Translations under genes and position numbers: made by a program | Part shown: piece by piece, positions 34,434 to 46,974 of the stretch | Position numbering within the stretch: position 1 is the stretch's first letter | How the letters are laid out: each line of letters opens with the position of its first letter | Notes under the pieces: model-generated | Database searches by the model: none | What the model was told of the DNA's origin: nothing | Seen by the model: only the letters and a program-made list of their open reading frames with translations | Origin: Chlorops oryzae | Taxonomy: Eukaryota; Arthropoda; Insecta; Diptera; Chloropidae | DNA: 64,000 nt | NCBI GenBank assembly: GCA_020466095.1 | Contig: CM035806.1 | Location: 165,215,871 to 165,279,870, forward strand | Direction: 5' to 3'

Positions 34434-35146
34434 TAAATAAAAGCGATAATCTAAAAGAAAGCAAGATAAAACCGAAGAGATACTTAAATTGCACTCAAGT
34501 CAAAAATATCGCTTTAAAACTTTATTCCCCACACACTCTCGTACATACACATCTGCCAGTGAAGTGAAGGGTTCGCAATGGATACTAAGAATCGCAATGG
34601 AAACCAGAGGCACGTCAAAATAAATTAAAGAAAAAATATAAATACAATAAAAATTGATAGATGCTACCAAAGACAACAACAGCGAAATGATACGTATGCT
34701 GAAAAAAAGATAAAAAATGAGAATCCTGGACTGATGGACAAGCTCATTTTAAGGGGGTTGTCTCATTGGGCAAACATTTTTTTGCCATTTTTTTTTTTTC
34801 ATTTTTTATAGCTTGGATATTTGAGAATATGGTGCAAAAAGGAGTTTTTGAAATTCAAAATAGTAGTTTAGATATAGCCTCTTTTTTGAACTGGCTGCCA
34901 CGATTTCTCCAGTTCAACTGGACCGATTTTAATGAAACAAAGTGGAATCAGAGCAGAATTGTCACCATTATGGCGTGAACCTCAATCATAATTTTAAAAA
35001 AAAATTTTACCATTTTTTTTTTTTACTCTGAACTACAAAAAAATATACCCGAAATCGATGAGTCATTTTTCAAAGGCCGCCATTTTGTCAAAAAAAAAAA
35101 AAAAATCCCACAATTATTTTGGAGGTTCACGCCATAATGACATCTA

Positions 35147-35307
35147 CAGTGTACTATCTCTTAAGCGGACACCTGCGGGATCGAAAAATATGTCCGCTTA
35201 AGCACAAACATTTTGAGTGGCAGGATCGCCAGACCGTTCCTAAAAATTGTTCGTTTAAGACGGGTGTTCGCTTAAGAGGAGTGTATACAAAGAGAGAGAG
35301 TACACTG
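35147..35307. mobile_element. pogo/Tc1-like MITE family K, copy 2
   Basis: CAGTGTACTATCTCTTAAGC at the left, GAGAGAGTACACTG at the right, with TA duplicated (35145-35146, 35308-35309). Copy 1 of family J shows the corresponding site without this insertion. Confidence 0.85.
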
Positions 35308-35335
35308 TAAACTGTTTATAAACCTTTTTTATATA

Positions 35336-35838
35336 TTCAGAAATGATCAGCGTCACCAGGAGATTCGATTTAGACATGTCCGTCCGTCTGTCTGTCTGTC
35401 CGTCTGTCTGTCTGTATACAGTTATCTTATCGAAGGAGTTGAGCTATCTTGAAGAAATTTGGTATGCGTGCTAACGGGGACATGAGTAAGAACAAATTCG
35501 AGAATGGACCCGATCGGACCATTTTTAGGGGTACCTCCAGTACTAGGGTCTGTTACGAAAACAACAAAAACTGCTCTAAAATCGGAGTTTTTCAAGATAT
35601 TTTGATGAAATTTGGTATTTGAACATGTTTAAAGGCAATTATTGTACTATGAATTCAAAAAATTGGAAAAGTGGGCGTGGCAAAGGGGCAGTTTTCATAA
35701 AGAAATTTAACAAAAGTCGGTATATGGGGCCCCTTATGGCCTTAAACACTTCTAGATTTTAAAAATTATTTGAACATATACATATGTGTGTGTCGGGTAT
35801 TCTATTGTCAGGGTCGCCTGACTATGTCGCCCTTACTT
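35336..35838 (+). repeat. Family A repeat, partial copy 1
   Basis: It starts within the family at GAAATGATCAGCGTCACCAG and runs to CTATTGTCAGGGTCGCCTGA. It carries the GTCTGTCTGTCC tract and the phrase GGTACCTCCAGTACTAGGGT. The left hairpin end is absent. Confidence 0.7.
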
Positions 35839-35989
35839 GTTTCTTTTCCATTTCGGACAACTTGGAGAACTGGAAACGTGCCAGCCAGCACTACAATTTT
35901 TTTTTTTTTGAGCATCCACTTTGACGGCTGAGAACTTTTTGAACCGCCCTCACATAAAAAAAAAAAAACAAAGTGCTTCTTTATTAACT

Positions 35990-37067
35990 TTCATTCACAT
36001 TCCTTGTTTCCGTGTTTTCAGTTCAGCTAATCCTCAATCCTTGAAGTAGGAAATATTCACCGTTCGGTAGAATTTTAACAAATCATTCCATGCGGAACTT
36101 AGTCTACATTTTACATGATCCACACAATTGCAATATACAACAACAACGCTGAAACCGGGAATTCGAAGTTGGAAAGCAATCACGTTCAAAAACCTTTTTA
36201 AAATTGACATCGACAAAAAAAAAAAAACTAAGCCCACACAACACTTACAACAACTAAATACAAAAAAAAAAATCAAATAAAAATAAAAAAATAAAAAAAA
36301 TTAAAATAAAAAGTACGAATATTATAGTAAGGCACGCACGTTCTCCTCAGAGTTGCTTGGATAACTCAAATTTTCTTCTCCCTTTTTATTTCGAATTCAT
36401 CGGATTTACATTACAATGAATAAGTGAGAGTGTTGGTGTTTGACGTCTGGCGCCTTGTGCTGGTGCTGGCGCTACACCGCTACGGCTCAAGTTCACGCGA
36501 AAAACTAAGGTCATATTTGCAAATGCCCTGGGCAAGAAACAGCACGTAGACACACAGTCAACTGTGTCGAAAAGAGAATGCCCAAGTCGAATGTAAAATT
36601 CCTTACGTATGTATTTCCTGTTTCAAGACGAATTTCTCTTTTCAATGCAAGAAATATTTATGAAAAAAAATCTATTAAAGAAGACAGTAGTATTCGCTGG
36701 ATATAAGCTATAAGCGTGGGGAGGCGGGGAATAATGAACATCGAAGGGTCGAAATTGCGCGGCACGATTATAACCGGCACGGCACTCTGTCATATACATA
36801 CATACATATGTATGTATGTATCCGGACGGCAGGGAGGGGGGAATTGTATGGAATTATATTTGTCTGGAAGTTTAAAATAACATATCAAAGCGCATTAGTT
36901 GGACATTTTTTTGTCTAATTGAATTTATGGAATGGAACAGAGATTTGCAATAGAAAAATTCCACAAAAGAAACCATAGCAATTCAATTCATGCCGACTGT
37001 GAGCGCAGAAAATTTTGTCTATCTTTAGGTGCATACATGCATACATACATATGTACATCCCAGCCGG
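35990..37067. other. Spacer without a recognised gene
   Basis: Mixed non-coding DNA with short ATGT repeats near 36800 and 37030. No exon recognised. Confidence 0.4.
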
Positions 37068-38771
37068 AAATTTTTCTCATATGTATATGACCAATTGATT
37101 AATTTTTTTCACCAAGGATATCAAGGGGAAAATTTGAGTACTTCTCAATTGCAATGGCATTGCCCCATCGAAAGAAGCTCGGGTATAATTTTTCTATATT
37201 AAATTTTACACTGAGAGAAAAACTTTCACAACAAAGAAAATAAAATTAAAAACAGACATGCGTATGCAGAGGCATCACTTATACGGCATGTTGGACGTTA
37301 TTCAAATATTCAATTTTAATACCCGACACACTCTGTGTCGAGGGTATATTGCGTTTGTGTGGTTGTGTGTAACACCCAGAACCAGTCAAGATAGATACCA
37401 TAAAAAATGTATATAGAAATGATCAGCGTTTCGAGGAGATTCCATTTAGACATGTCCGTCCGCCTGTCTGTCTGTTTGTATACAGTTATATTATCGAAGG
37501 AGTTGAGCTATCTCGACAAAATTTGGTATGCGTACTCACGGATACATGAGTAAGAACAAGTTCGATAATGGACACGATCGGACCATTTTTAAGGGTACCT
37601 CTAGTACTAGGGTCTGTTATGAAAATCACAAAAACTGCTCTTAACCGGAGTTTTTCTAGATATTTTGATGAAATTTTATAGTTGAACATATTTAAAGCCA
37701 AGTTATTGAATTTCCAAAAATTTGAAGTGGGCGTGGCCGAAGGGCGGTTGTCTCCTACACCCGAAATTCAAATGGGACTTGAACGAAATTTGGCACTTAT
37801 GCTTCCTTTGTAGCCATAAACATCCTCTCCAAAAATTTCTTTGATTGGTTCATTATTAAGGGTACCTCCAGTACTAGGGTCTGTCACAAAAATCTCAAAA
37901 CTGCCCCAAAATCGGATTTTTTTGACATATTCCACTGAAACTTAGAATTTGAGCGTATATTTAAGCATCCGATTAGAATTTCGAAAATTTGGAAAAGTGG
38001 GCGTGGCAAAGGGGCGGTTTTCATAAAGAAATTAAACAAAAGTCGGTATATGGGGCCCTTTATGGCTTTAAACACCTCATGATATTAAAAATTATTTGAA
38101 CACGTGTGTCTGTGTCGGGTATTCTATTGTCAGGCTCGCCTGACCATAACACCCTTACTTGTTTTTGTCTAGTCTAGTGCAGCATATCAATACTGAGAGT
38201 GCCTTTATGGGCTTACGTTTTTGTTAATATGTATCTCCTAAAACTACCTTTTAATTTTGATGAAATTTTTTTTGGTTAAAGGTCATACTCAGGGGTATTT
38301 TTTGGAAGTAGTGAGAAAGTGGCTCGAAAACGGGAATGACACTGAAAAAATTTTTTATTTTTATTTTCTTTGTTGTGAAAGTTTTTTTTTCTCAGTGTAA
38401 AATTAAAAAAAAATTTTTTATTTTCCGTTTTGTAAGCTATCAGCGGCCATTTGTTTCGTCTTTTATCTTAATTTGTTTTTTTTTTTTTTTGTTTGAGATA
38501 TGTATAAATTTTTGAAAAAGGTCTTTAAAAAAAGGGGTTTTTGTAAGGATATTTCAAGGCCACTAGGAAATAGAAACCTAAAAATCGGTTCCTACAGTGT
38601 GTTAAGGTAGTATCTATTCAAAAGTCAACAAAACCTTAAAATACCTTTCATTGGGCCGCAGTCGGCAAGACCCTTTCTCATTAGAAAGTTGGTGTATAAT
38701 CAGGAGGAGTCGCGGCTCTAATGTCATGCCGAAATCATTGATTGTTTCACCGAGACATTTCCGGCTGGGAT
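37068..38771. mobile_element. Nested composite: CCCAGCCGG element split by element P and repeat A
   Basis: Left part 37068-37190 (CCCAGCCGGAAATTTTTCTC) and right part 38680-38771 (ending CATTTCCGGCTGGG) match the two halves of the complete element at 53307-53646. Between them, 37203-38405 has its own inverted ends (TTTTACACTGAGAG ... CTCAGTGTAAAATT, then CTTTCACAACAAAG inside). Within that lies family A (37320-38164). The reading is three layers of insertion. Confidence 0.55.
37320..38164 (+). repeat. Family A repeat, copy 2
   Basis: The left end is a hairpin, ACCCGACACACTCTGTGTCG then AGGGTAT. The right end reads GTGTCGGGTATTCTATTGTC. It contains the GTCC/GTCT tract and GTGGGCGTGGC words. 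Length is about 0.85 kb. Confidence 0.82.
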
Positions 38772-39450
38772 TGTACATGAACATTGCAGACATGAGTAAA
38801 TGATCATAACCAAGAGGTTTTTCCCCAATACGAATCGCATTGATTAGAATCGAAGAAAATTGACGACGCATTAATGAAGATACAAGCATAAGATCATTTC
38901 TATGGATGGTATTGAAAAATTTCGAAAAATTTCTGGTTCTATAAGGAACTACAATCTCCCAAAGCTGAAGAAGAATGCATTGAAATCTTGACTTCTGGTA
39001 ATTTCCAACCATTATTTTAGCGCACTTTGATGATCGGTTGCTTTGAATTTTTTTCAATTCATTGCGAAACACAACACACTTCAGTTAATTTCCATGTAAA
39101 ATGTATTAGATTTCGTGGTGTGTTCTTTATTAACCCTTCTATAGCCTTGCTGGTAAAGTATTTTCATGGGCTTCCCCCAAGTACTGAAGCTTCTTCGACC
39201 TTAAAAGATTGAAGTAGGCAATGAATGGATAGTGTGCTAATGGATGAAACGAAAGGTTTAAGACTTTTTCTCTTCATTTTCTTCTACTAGTATAAATAAA
39301 AAAAAAAAAAAACTTTGGGCATAGCAAGGTTATTGTGTCTCCTTCATTTTCTACACTGTAGCTAGTAGAGTAGGCAAGCTAAGACTGAATCGTACATAAG
39401 TACATTATTATATATGTACCTACTTAAATGTAAACAATTCAAAAACAAGC
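38215..39450. other. Spacer; long minus-strand frame not supported as a gene
   Basis: A 152-codon frame at 38614-39072 on the minus strand overlaps the right part of the CCCAGCCGG element and has no family features. Nothing else stands out. Confidence 0.4.
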
Positions 39451-39451
39451 T

Positions 39452-40300
39452 AAAGGGTGTTATAGTCAGCGAGCCTGACAATAAAATGACGACACTGACA
39501 CATGCTAAATAATTTTTTTAACACCAAAACAGACCACTAAGTAAGAATATTCAAAGGTTTAAGGCTATGAGGGCCATATACAACTTTTGTCAAATTTCTT
39601 TATGAAACCGTCATTTCACGCCACTTTTCCATTTTTTTGCAATATCTAATCTGAGCTTAAATATACGCTCAAATTCTAAGTTTCATTGAAATATTTCGAA
39701 AAAGTCCGATTTTGAGGCAAGTTTGATTTTTGTGACAGACCCTAGTACTGGAGGTTACCCTTAATAATGGACGATCAAGGAAATTTTTTGAAGATGTTTA
39801 TGGCTACAAAGGAAGCATAAGTGCCAAATTCAAGTCCCATTTGAAATTCGGTGTAGAGACAATTTTGAAAAACGCCCTTCTGCCACGCCCACTATAAAAT
39901 TTTTGGAAATCGTATTACTTGCCTTGAAACATGTTCAAATATCGAATTTCATCAAATATGTTAAAAAACTTCGATTTAGAGCATTTGTGATTTTCGTAAC
40001 AGACCTAGTACTGGAGGTACCCCTAAAAATGGTCCGATCGGTCCATTCTCGAACTTGTTCTTACTCATGTCCCCGTGAGCACGCATACCAAATTTTGTCA
40101 AGATAGCTCAATCCTTCGATAAGATAACTGTATACAGACAGACAGACGGACAGACAGACGACATGTCTAAATCGAATCTCCTGGTGACACTGATCATTTC
40201 TATATACATTTTGTATGGTCTATCTCGACTGGTTCTGGGTGTTACACACAACCACACAAACGCAATATACCCTCGACACAGAGTGTGTCGGGTATAAAAA
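39452..40300 (-). repeat. Family A repeat, copy 3
   Basis: Reverse orientation; ends with the hairpin CGACACAGAGTGTGTCGGGT. Contains GACAGACAGACGGAC. Collinear with copies 2, 4 and 5. Confidence 0.82.
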
Positions 40301-41019
40301 GCTACAATATATCGATTGATGGAAATATGACGATTATATGGAAGCAATATTGTGAAAAAGAACGACGATAGAGAGTAGACCAAAAAACCATGACGACAAC
40401 AACGAAGAACAACAACCAGACAATTTAAACTGAAAATAACCAATAATTGGAAAAAAAAAAAAAAAAAAAAAAAAAATAAACCGGAAAATTAGTTCAATTA
40501 ATGTGTGAAAAAAAAAACATACTACTGTACGGTTCACGTTTTCGCACACAGTGTCGATCGATAGTTTGAATTATTTCGATTATGAACCATTTTATGTATG
40601 TACAGGAATATAAAATAGAATATATAGGTATTACACACACTTTGATCGACTGAGGGGGAAAGATAAGTATATAGAAATTTCAGTTTCTTCAGCAAAATTC
40701 AACAATGAATGCAAAATTCTTATATCTTATCAGTTAATGGTAGGTACTTAACGAGAAAAACACAATCGTCATTCTTCAATTAATCACCTCGAATCGCGTT
40801 AATTAGAAGTTTACCTGCTTATCGGGAGAACGAAAAGAAAAACAAAGCACAAGAGAAACAATGATAAGCCAACAAATGTACAAAATTATAATGTACATGC
40901 ATGCAGACGCATGAAAGACTAACAAATATTTGAATCGAGCAAAGAGCAAGCGAACGAATTTTTGCGATCCTTAGAAAGTTGCAATAAATGTTTTTATATT
41001 TTTTTTCGATTATTTTTAT

Positions 41020-41877
41020 ACACGATACACTCTGTGTCGAGGGTATATTGCGTTTGTGTGGTTGTGTGTAACACCCAGAAACAGTCGAGATAGACCATAT
41101 AACCAAAATATATATAGAAATGATCAGCGTCACCAGGAGATTCGATTTAGACATGTGTCCGTCTGTCTGTTTGTATACAGTTATCTTATCGAAGGAGTTG
41201 AGCTATCTTGACAAAATTTGGTATGCGTACTCACAGGCATATGAGTAAGAACAAGTTCGAGAATAGACCCGATCGGACCATTTTTAAGGGTACCTCCAGT
41301 ACAAGGGTCTGTTACGAAAATCACAAAAACTTCTCTAAAATCGAAGTTTTTCTGGATATTTTGATGAAATTTAATATTTGAACATTTTTAGAGGCGAGTA
41401 ATGTGTGTTTCAAAAATTTGAAAAGTGGGCGTGGCCGAAGGGCATTTTTCGAAAATTGTCTCCTACACCCGAAATTCAAATGGGACTTGAAAGTTGGCAC
41501 TTATGCTTCCTTTGTAGCCATAAACATCCACTCCAGAAATTTCTTTGATCGGTCCATTATTAAGGGTACCTCCAGTACTAGGGTCTGTCATAAAAATCCC
41601 AAAACTGCCTCAAAATCGGACTTTTTGAAATATTTCAATGAAACTTAAATTTTGAGCGTATATTTAAGCCTCCGATTAGAATTCCAAAAAAAATTGAAAA
41701 ATTGGGCGTGGCAAAGGGGCGGTTTTCATAAAGAAATTTAATAAAAGTCGACATATGGGGCCCCTAATGGCCTTAAAAACCTCTGGAATATTCTTTCTTA
41801 GTGGTCCTGTTTTTTGGGCGTGTTTTAAAAATTATTTATACATGTGTGTCTGTGTCGGGTATTTAATTGTCATATAA
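41020..41877 (+). repeat. Family A repeat, copy 4
   Basis: Begins with hairpin ACACTCTGTGTCGAGGGTAT and ends CTGTGTCGGGTATTTAATTG. It includes a repeated paragraph around GGGTACCTCCAGTAC that occurs twice inside each full copy. Confidence 0.82.
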
Positions 41878-42104
41878 CATATTATCATTTATGTACAAAA
41901 TGCAATGTTGTTGCCATTTATGACATTTATGATCTTGAGTGGAGTCTTTGGGCAGAAAAGTGCTGAGGGAAAATTTTGTACGATCAAGTTTTTGCTTTTA
42001 GAAGATTTCAAAATTAAATTTTAGAGAATTTTAGCCTTGTTTTGAGAAATTCAGGGGAACCTATTCACCTAAAAAATCTGGCAACAGTGGTACAATGACT
42101 ACAC

Positions 42105-42360
42105 TGAGCGAACTTTACCATGATTTTTTTTTTTTTTTAATGCGCATTGTTATTCACAGTCCTTTCGATTTTCGAGCAGAACAAAAATTTCAAAAGAAAA
42201 ATGGTGGATTAAATTTCTTTAAGTTCGGTATAATTCTCATTTGGTTTATAAAATAGGACATATAAGATATTTATTCATCTCAGAACTTTTTAAGCCTTGC
42301 GAAAGCAGTCAAACGACAACGGAGTGACAAAATCGGATGAAGTCCATCCGATGGCTATTT
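42105..42360 (-). mobile_element. Repeat family L, shared with 7380-7430 and 9034-9310
   Basis: The minus strand here reads continuously through sequence that at 7.4-9.3 kb is interrupted by elements E and B. Shared words include CGGATGAAGTCCATCCG and GAATAACAATGCGC. It serves as the uninterrupted version of that locus. Confidence 0.65.
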
Positions 42361-44700
42361 TTGGGGTTATGTTCAGCAGAGGGCGGGCTCTGTGGCCATT
42401 TGATTTGAACGTTAATTAAATTTGTTTTGACATTTCTTCTTTTATAGGAATTTTAAAGAAAATTTTTTTTTATTTTAAAAATTATCTTGTCATTTCAATT
42501 ATGTCCGTGGTTAGTTCAACAATTTAAATTTAAATCCATTTTTGAAAATTATCATTTCAATTCAACCTGAAATATGTTCAATTCAAAAGGAAAATCTTTA
42601 TTTTTTCCAACAAGAAAAATTGTTAAAATTAAAAATATTCCTTGTTGAAGCCGTTTTGTATGTTTTTCCTTTTGATTTAACTAGTTTTCTGGTTGATTTT
42701 TTTCTCTGTGTAGAAAATCGTTGACTTTGAGATATCCTGCAAGGGTTTTATTGATTTCTCTTCGAACGTACCCATTTTGTTTTTCTTTTTCTTTTTCCTG
42801 GAGTCAAGGGAAATGTAGCAAAAATATACAATAAAATCGCGTAATTGCATTGATTAAGTTCAGCAATGTCATGAACTTGAAAACAAAGAAAAACAAAGCA
42901 AATCAAATTGAAGTGAAGTGAGGAGGAGAGAAGAGACACTCTACTCTGTTAATGAGAAATCCAATTTTCAAGAAATAAACCCCGAAAACTTTCGAGTAAA
43001 ATGGAGAAAGCCGAGGAGCTAAAAGAGGGTCCGACCGACCGCAGACACTGCGAATCGGCTGCCCAATTTTCATATACCTAGTCAAACAAACGAATAAACA
43101 ACGGTACCATTCACCGCTTTATTGCGTGTATTAAATACCGACACGCTATATCTTTTCGTTCAACTGTATGCGCATTCAATTTGTAACTCGCTTGAAGACA
43201 GTCCGAACGAACGAACGAACGAACGTCGCGACGTCGCATTCTGGTCAATGATCTCCAAAGATACACACGCGTGAATAAAAGAAAAACCTTAAATAAGTAG
43301 ATGATTGTTTGTTTTGCTTTTGCGCAAACGTCTGCGAATCTTCACGCAGGCCAGACAGACATATTTGACAATAATCGAATTTAGCATGGGTTTAGATAAG
43401 CTTCGTTCTTGGCATCGCCCCGGGGATCGCCCTATATACATACATACATATTTATGTGTGTACAATGTACATCCATCGATAGATTAGGAAAGGGACATAC
43501 ATATCATGAAAGAACAAACGAACGAACGGTGGATACATCGAAAGTGCTCTGATATGGCTAAAACCACAATGGCCACAATGATGATGCACAACATTGTATG
43601 AAAAAAGTACATAGCTAGCTGCTCTAGAGATACTAACAGACAATGATATGAATTTTCGAATATGGATCATTTCGAAATTCAGGTTTGGAAGATCTCTCCA
43701 TTTATGACATATTTTCTAAATATTTATCCAGACACACATAAACATAGACACACTTATAAACATGCATACAATATATAAATGTACAATGTTCGACTTATTA
43801 AAACGAGTTTTATGTAAATCGTTAACTAAGTTGTAGCTTAAATTTCACTTTCCTCATCTCAATATGGTGCAGCAGCAGCAGCAGCACCTCCATGCGAGTC
43901 CGGTAAATGGCTGTGACATTTTTAGTTCTATAAACTGCATAGCTTCAAAGACCGTCAGAATAACAACAACAACTACGGCAATAACAAAGAGATTTATAGC
44001 AACAACATAACAACAACAACACATACTTAGGCGATAGTAGAAAGCAGATAGCATATAGCAACGGCGACATGAGGTGTGCGTGTGTAGAGGAAGCCGGGCT
44101 GGTCATATAGCCTAGCCATTACGGATTGTGATATGAGTAGATAGATTGCCAGCTCGGGCGGTCAATGCTGCAAAACTACATTATCTTGCGGGGGCATATT
44201 GCGTACGGTGAAAATTAAATGAGCAAAATACTCTACACTCTAATGGAAAGAGAATAGAAAAAATTGAATGAAATAAAATGTAGTGTAAACGCAGCTGATT
44301 GACATTGATGGACAAGATAGAAAAGACTGTTTCAAAAAAAAAAAAAAAAAGCTTTTGCTAAATTAAAAAGCATTTAAAAGAAAAACCATTTCTTTTAAAT
44401 AATTTGATTTTCATTGTTCTATATTCATTTTTTTTTCTATCCATATCCATTGTCCGGTATTTATTTATTTATTGCAAATGAAAAGCTAAAATTTAAACGA
44501 ATTCCGATCTTTCAAACTTTCACGCCATCATCATACGCACAGTCAGACAATAAAGCCAATAAGAAAAGAAAGTAAATAAATAAATAAATAAATAAGTATA
44601 AATGAAAAGGAAATAAGAGAAATATTGATAATTTCTCATTGAATTCCAATTTTGAAAACATAAACCAAATGTCATCGAGGTAGAGGCGAGAGTAGTTTCA
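42361..44700. other. Mostly unique spacer, function unknown
   Basis: Less repetitive than its surroundings, with short CGAACGAACG and GCAGCAGCAG runs. No coding exon is recognised. It may hold control sequence for a nearby gene, but nothing specific is visible. Confidence 0.35.
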
Positions 44701-44706
44701 ACTCAC

Positions 44707-45010
44707 CTGATCGATCAGTGGATTTGTTCTATCGCGCGATGTCTTTCTTTCAGAGGAATTCTTGTTCAAAAGCTGAGCTCTCTTACGATGTCACGAGACT
44801 TGTGGGGCCAGACACCAAGACCGAGAGGGAGATAGAGGCAAAGGCAGAGACAAAATGAGAACAATAACGCTGGCCGATTGATAAAGTATTTGAGTGTAGG
44901 AATAAATTTTTGACGTTCGTCCAATTGAAATATTTGCTCGATTTGTTTTTGATTGTGTAGCTTCAATAGGTTCTGTTGACGCTCCTGATCAGTTCTCACA
45001 ATTCGGCAAG
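44707..45010 (-). other. Candidate noncoding first exon upstream of lqf
   Basis: On the minus strand a GC-richer stretch ends at CTGATCGATCAG followed by GTGAGT (44706-44701), a strong donor. lqf is the next gene on that strand and seems to have a spliced leader near 28.0 kb. The link would need a 16.7-kb intron and is inference only. Confidence 0.22.
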
Positions 45011-45744
45011 ACCAAGACCAAGACCAAGACAGGCCGACAGACTTGCCTTTGATTGGATGACACGTTGAGGATCCAAGTATATACTATATACTTATATAGA
45101 TATATATATACAGCTATATATATATTTATTTATTAGAAACTAAACGAAACAAAGTCCTTTTGATTATATATTTTGAATATGGGTTTCCGATTTTTTTTGT
45201 TTTTTTTTTTCTTTTTTTGATTTTCAAATTACGAATTGCGTTTTGTGCTTCGCGTTTCAGTTCGGAAGCGACTCTGTTGTTGGATTGCGCAAAAATTACT
45301 TTTCTCTGGGAATGCGTTCTGTCCACGAATTGATAAATGATGTTGATGTTGATGACGAAGCGATGACGTTTTGCTTTTGCTTATATATATATATTTATAT
45401 ATATATATATTACTTCTTGTTCTTCTGCTTTGCGGTCTCTTTTGTGTTTCGTTTTATCCACTGCTTTGTTGCTTCCGATTGACGCCTAATTTGTGATTGC
45501 ACATTCGTTTGTACGAAATCTTTGCCCTTTGTTTTTGCCTTCGTCTCATCCGAAGAATTTTGAAAAAGGCACTCGATTTTGCTTTCAAGTGTACCGAACA
45601 GAAACAGATAATTTTTATATTTTATTTATTGTTAGGGGCCTGTGAGAAAAAAAAAAATGAAACTTTTCGACGTTTTTAATTTAGCGCAGCAACTCCTTTA
45701 CACTTCTATGTAGGGATATCGATAAAATATCGATGCGTTGAACA

Positions 45745-46215
45745 AATCGCCATTTACACGTGAAAGACATTTCGATAATGAAAGACTATTTTTATGGACA
45801 AGGGACGCGCGGAGATGTGATATGGGAGCGTTTTTCTCTCTTCCCCCTGCGTCCCTTGCCAACGAATATTTGTTTCATTATAGAAATGTCTTAAAGTGCA
45901 AAAAAGCTTATAAGAGGCCATTTACACGTGAAAGACATTTCGATAATGAAAAAAAATTTCAATGGCATGGGACGCAGGGGGAAGAGAGAAAAACGCTCCC
46001 ATACCACATCTCCGTGCGTGTGTTTCATTGTCTTCTTCTTCTTGTTCTTCTTGCGTGTTTAACTATCCCGGTCTATCCCGGGGTCCGCAAAACGCGACCA
46101 GTTCCTCCATTTTGTTCTGTCGGTTGCATCATCCGAGGTACAAAGTCTCCTCATTTGCTCATTTGCGTGTGTTTCATTATCGAAATGTCTTAATGTGCAA
46201 AAAAGTGTATAAGTT
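45745..46215. mobile_element. Tandem MITE pair, second copy holding an RTE fragment
   Basis: Two starts, CCATTTACACGTGAAAGACA at 45752 and 45918, each continue TTTCGATAATGAAA. Matching inverse ends (TTTCATTAT.GAAATGTCTTA) lie near 45876 and 46170. The central segment is inverted between the two copies. A piece of RTE retrotransposon sits at 46050-46150. Confidence 0.6.
46050..46150 (-). pseudogene. RTE-type retrotransposon 3' fragment
   Basis: On the minus strand it reads DDATDRTKWRNWSRFADPG, matching the end of the larger remnant at 51.7-52.1 kb. This motif is the C-terminal tail of RTE-clade reverse transcriptase proteins. Confidence 0.7.
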
Positions 46216-46226
46216 GCCCTCACACA

Positions 46227-46794
46227 ATAGTGGTACTCATGCAGCTTCGCAAAAACCTTCGCAACTTTTCCCATCGTAAATTTTCATATAAATTTTGACA
46301 GTTGTGTGACAAATTTCTCATTTCCCACAATTTGCGAAAGTGCATGAGTCCAACTAATATGTATCGCGCAATATGACCTGTCAAATATGCCACAAGCGAA
46401 GCTGGCATGTTGTATGAATGCAAGAAAATCGAAACATATGACCGAACCACATGGCTGTCATACTAATTTGATAATCGTATGTGTGCAAATGCGAAAACAG
46501 CTGTTTTCTTTTGACAATAAAAATTGCGCGAAATGGAGCCGGCAAAGGTGTAATATAAATGGGATTTAAGCAGGTTTGCAATTTTTGCACCCTCGCAAAT
46601 TCTGCATTTGTGCGAATTTGTTTGTATGGAAAAGAAATTCTGCGGCCGGGCAAATATTGCACATAGTTTTTCATGGGTAAAAATTTGCGCCATGTTATCG
46701 CACAAGTTTTGCACACGTGTTCTTCGCAGGGTCGTTCATACATAAGGGCAAAATTTGCACACTTCAATTTCCACAGCTGTTTGAATACCACTAT
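46227..46794. mobile_element. MITE family G, copy 2
   Basis: ATAGTGGTACTCATGC at the left and TTTGAATACCACTAT at the right. It is longer than copy 1. A further inverted match surrounds it (CCTCACACAA at 46219; TTGTGTGAGAG at 46952), suggesting either a larger element or a second insertion. Confidence 0.65.
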
Positions 46795-46974
46795 AGTTTG
46801 CTATTAAATTAATTGATAATTTTAAAGCAAAGGAATTAATCGACATGACATATATGAGGTCGTGTGAGTGCAAAAAAGGCCATGAATGTTCCATTCCAAT
46901 TTTGACAGGAATACGAAATAAAATTTGACAGGTCATATTGCTCGATACAAATTGTGTGAGAGCACCTTTAAGGT

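Larger units (their letters stand above)
34753..35990. mobile_element. Element family J, copy 2, broken by two insertions
   Basis: The left end GGGGGTTGTCTCATTGGGC follows TTAA. The sequence matches copy 1 up to about 35146, then resumes after 35838 with CCATTTCGGACAACTTGGAG-like wording. Between them lie MITE K and repeat A. The right terminus is lost. Confidence 0.65.

Noticed and set aside
38614..39072. 152-codon minus-strand frame
   Set aside because: It overlaps the right part of transposon family O, has no family motif and no exon signals.
45230..45330. Plus-strand promoter with initiator TCAGTT at about 45258
   Set aside because: No TATA or downstream promoter element at the right distance and no plus-strand gene follows.
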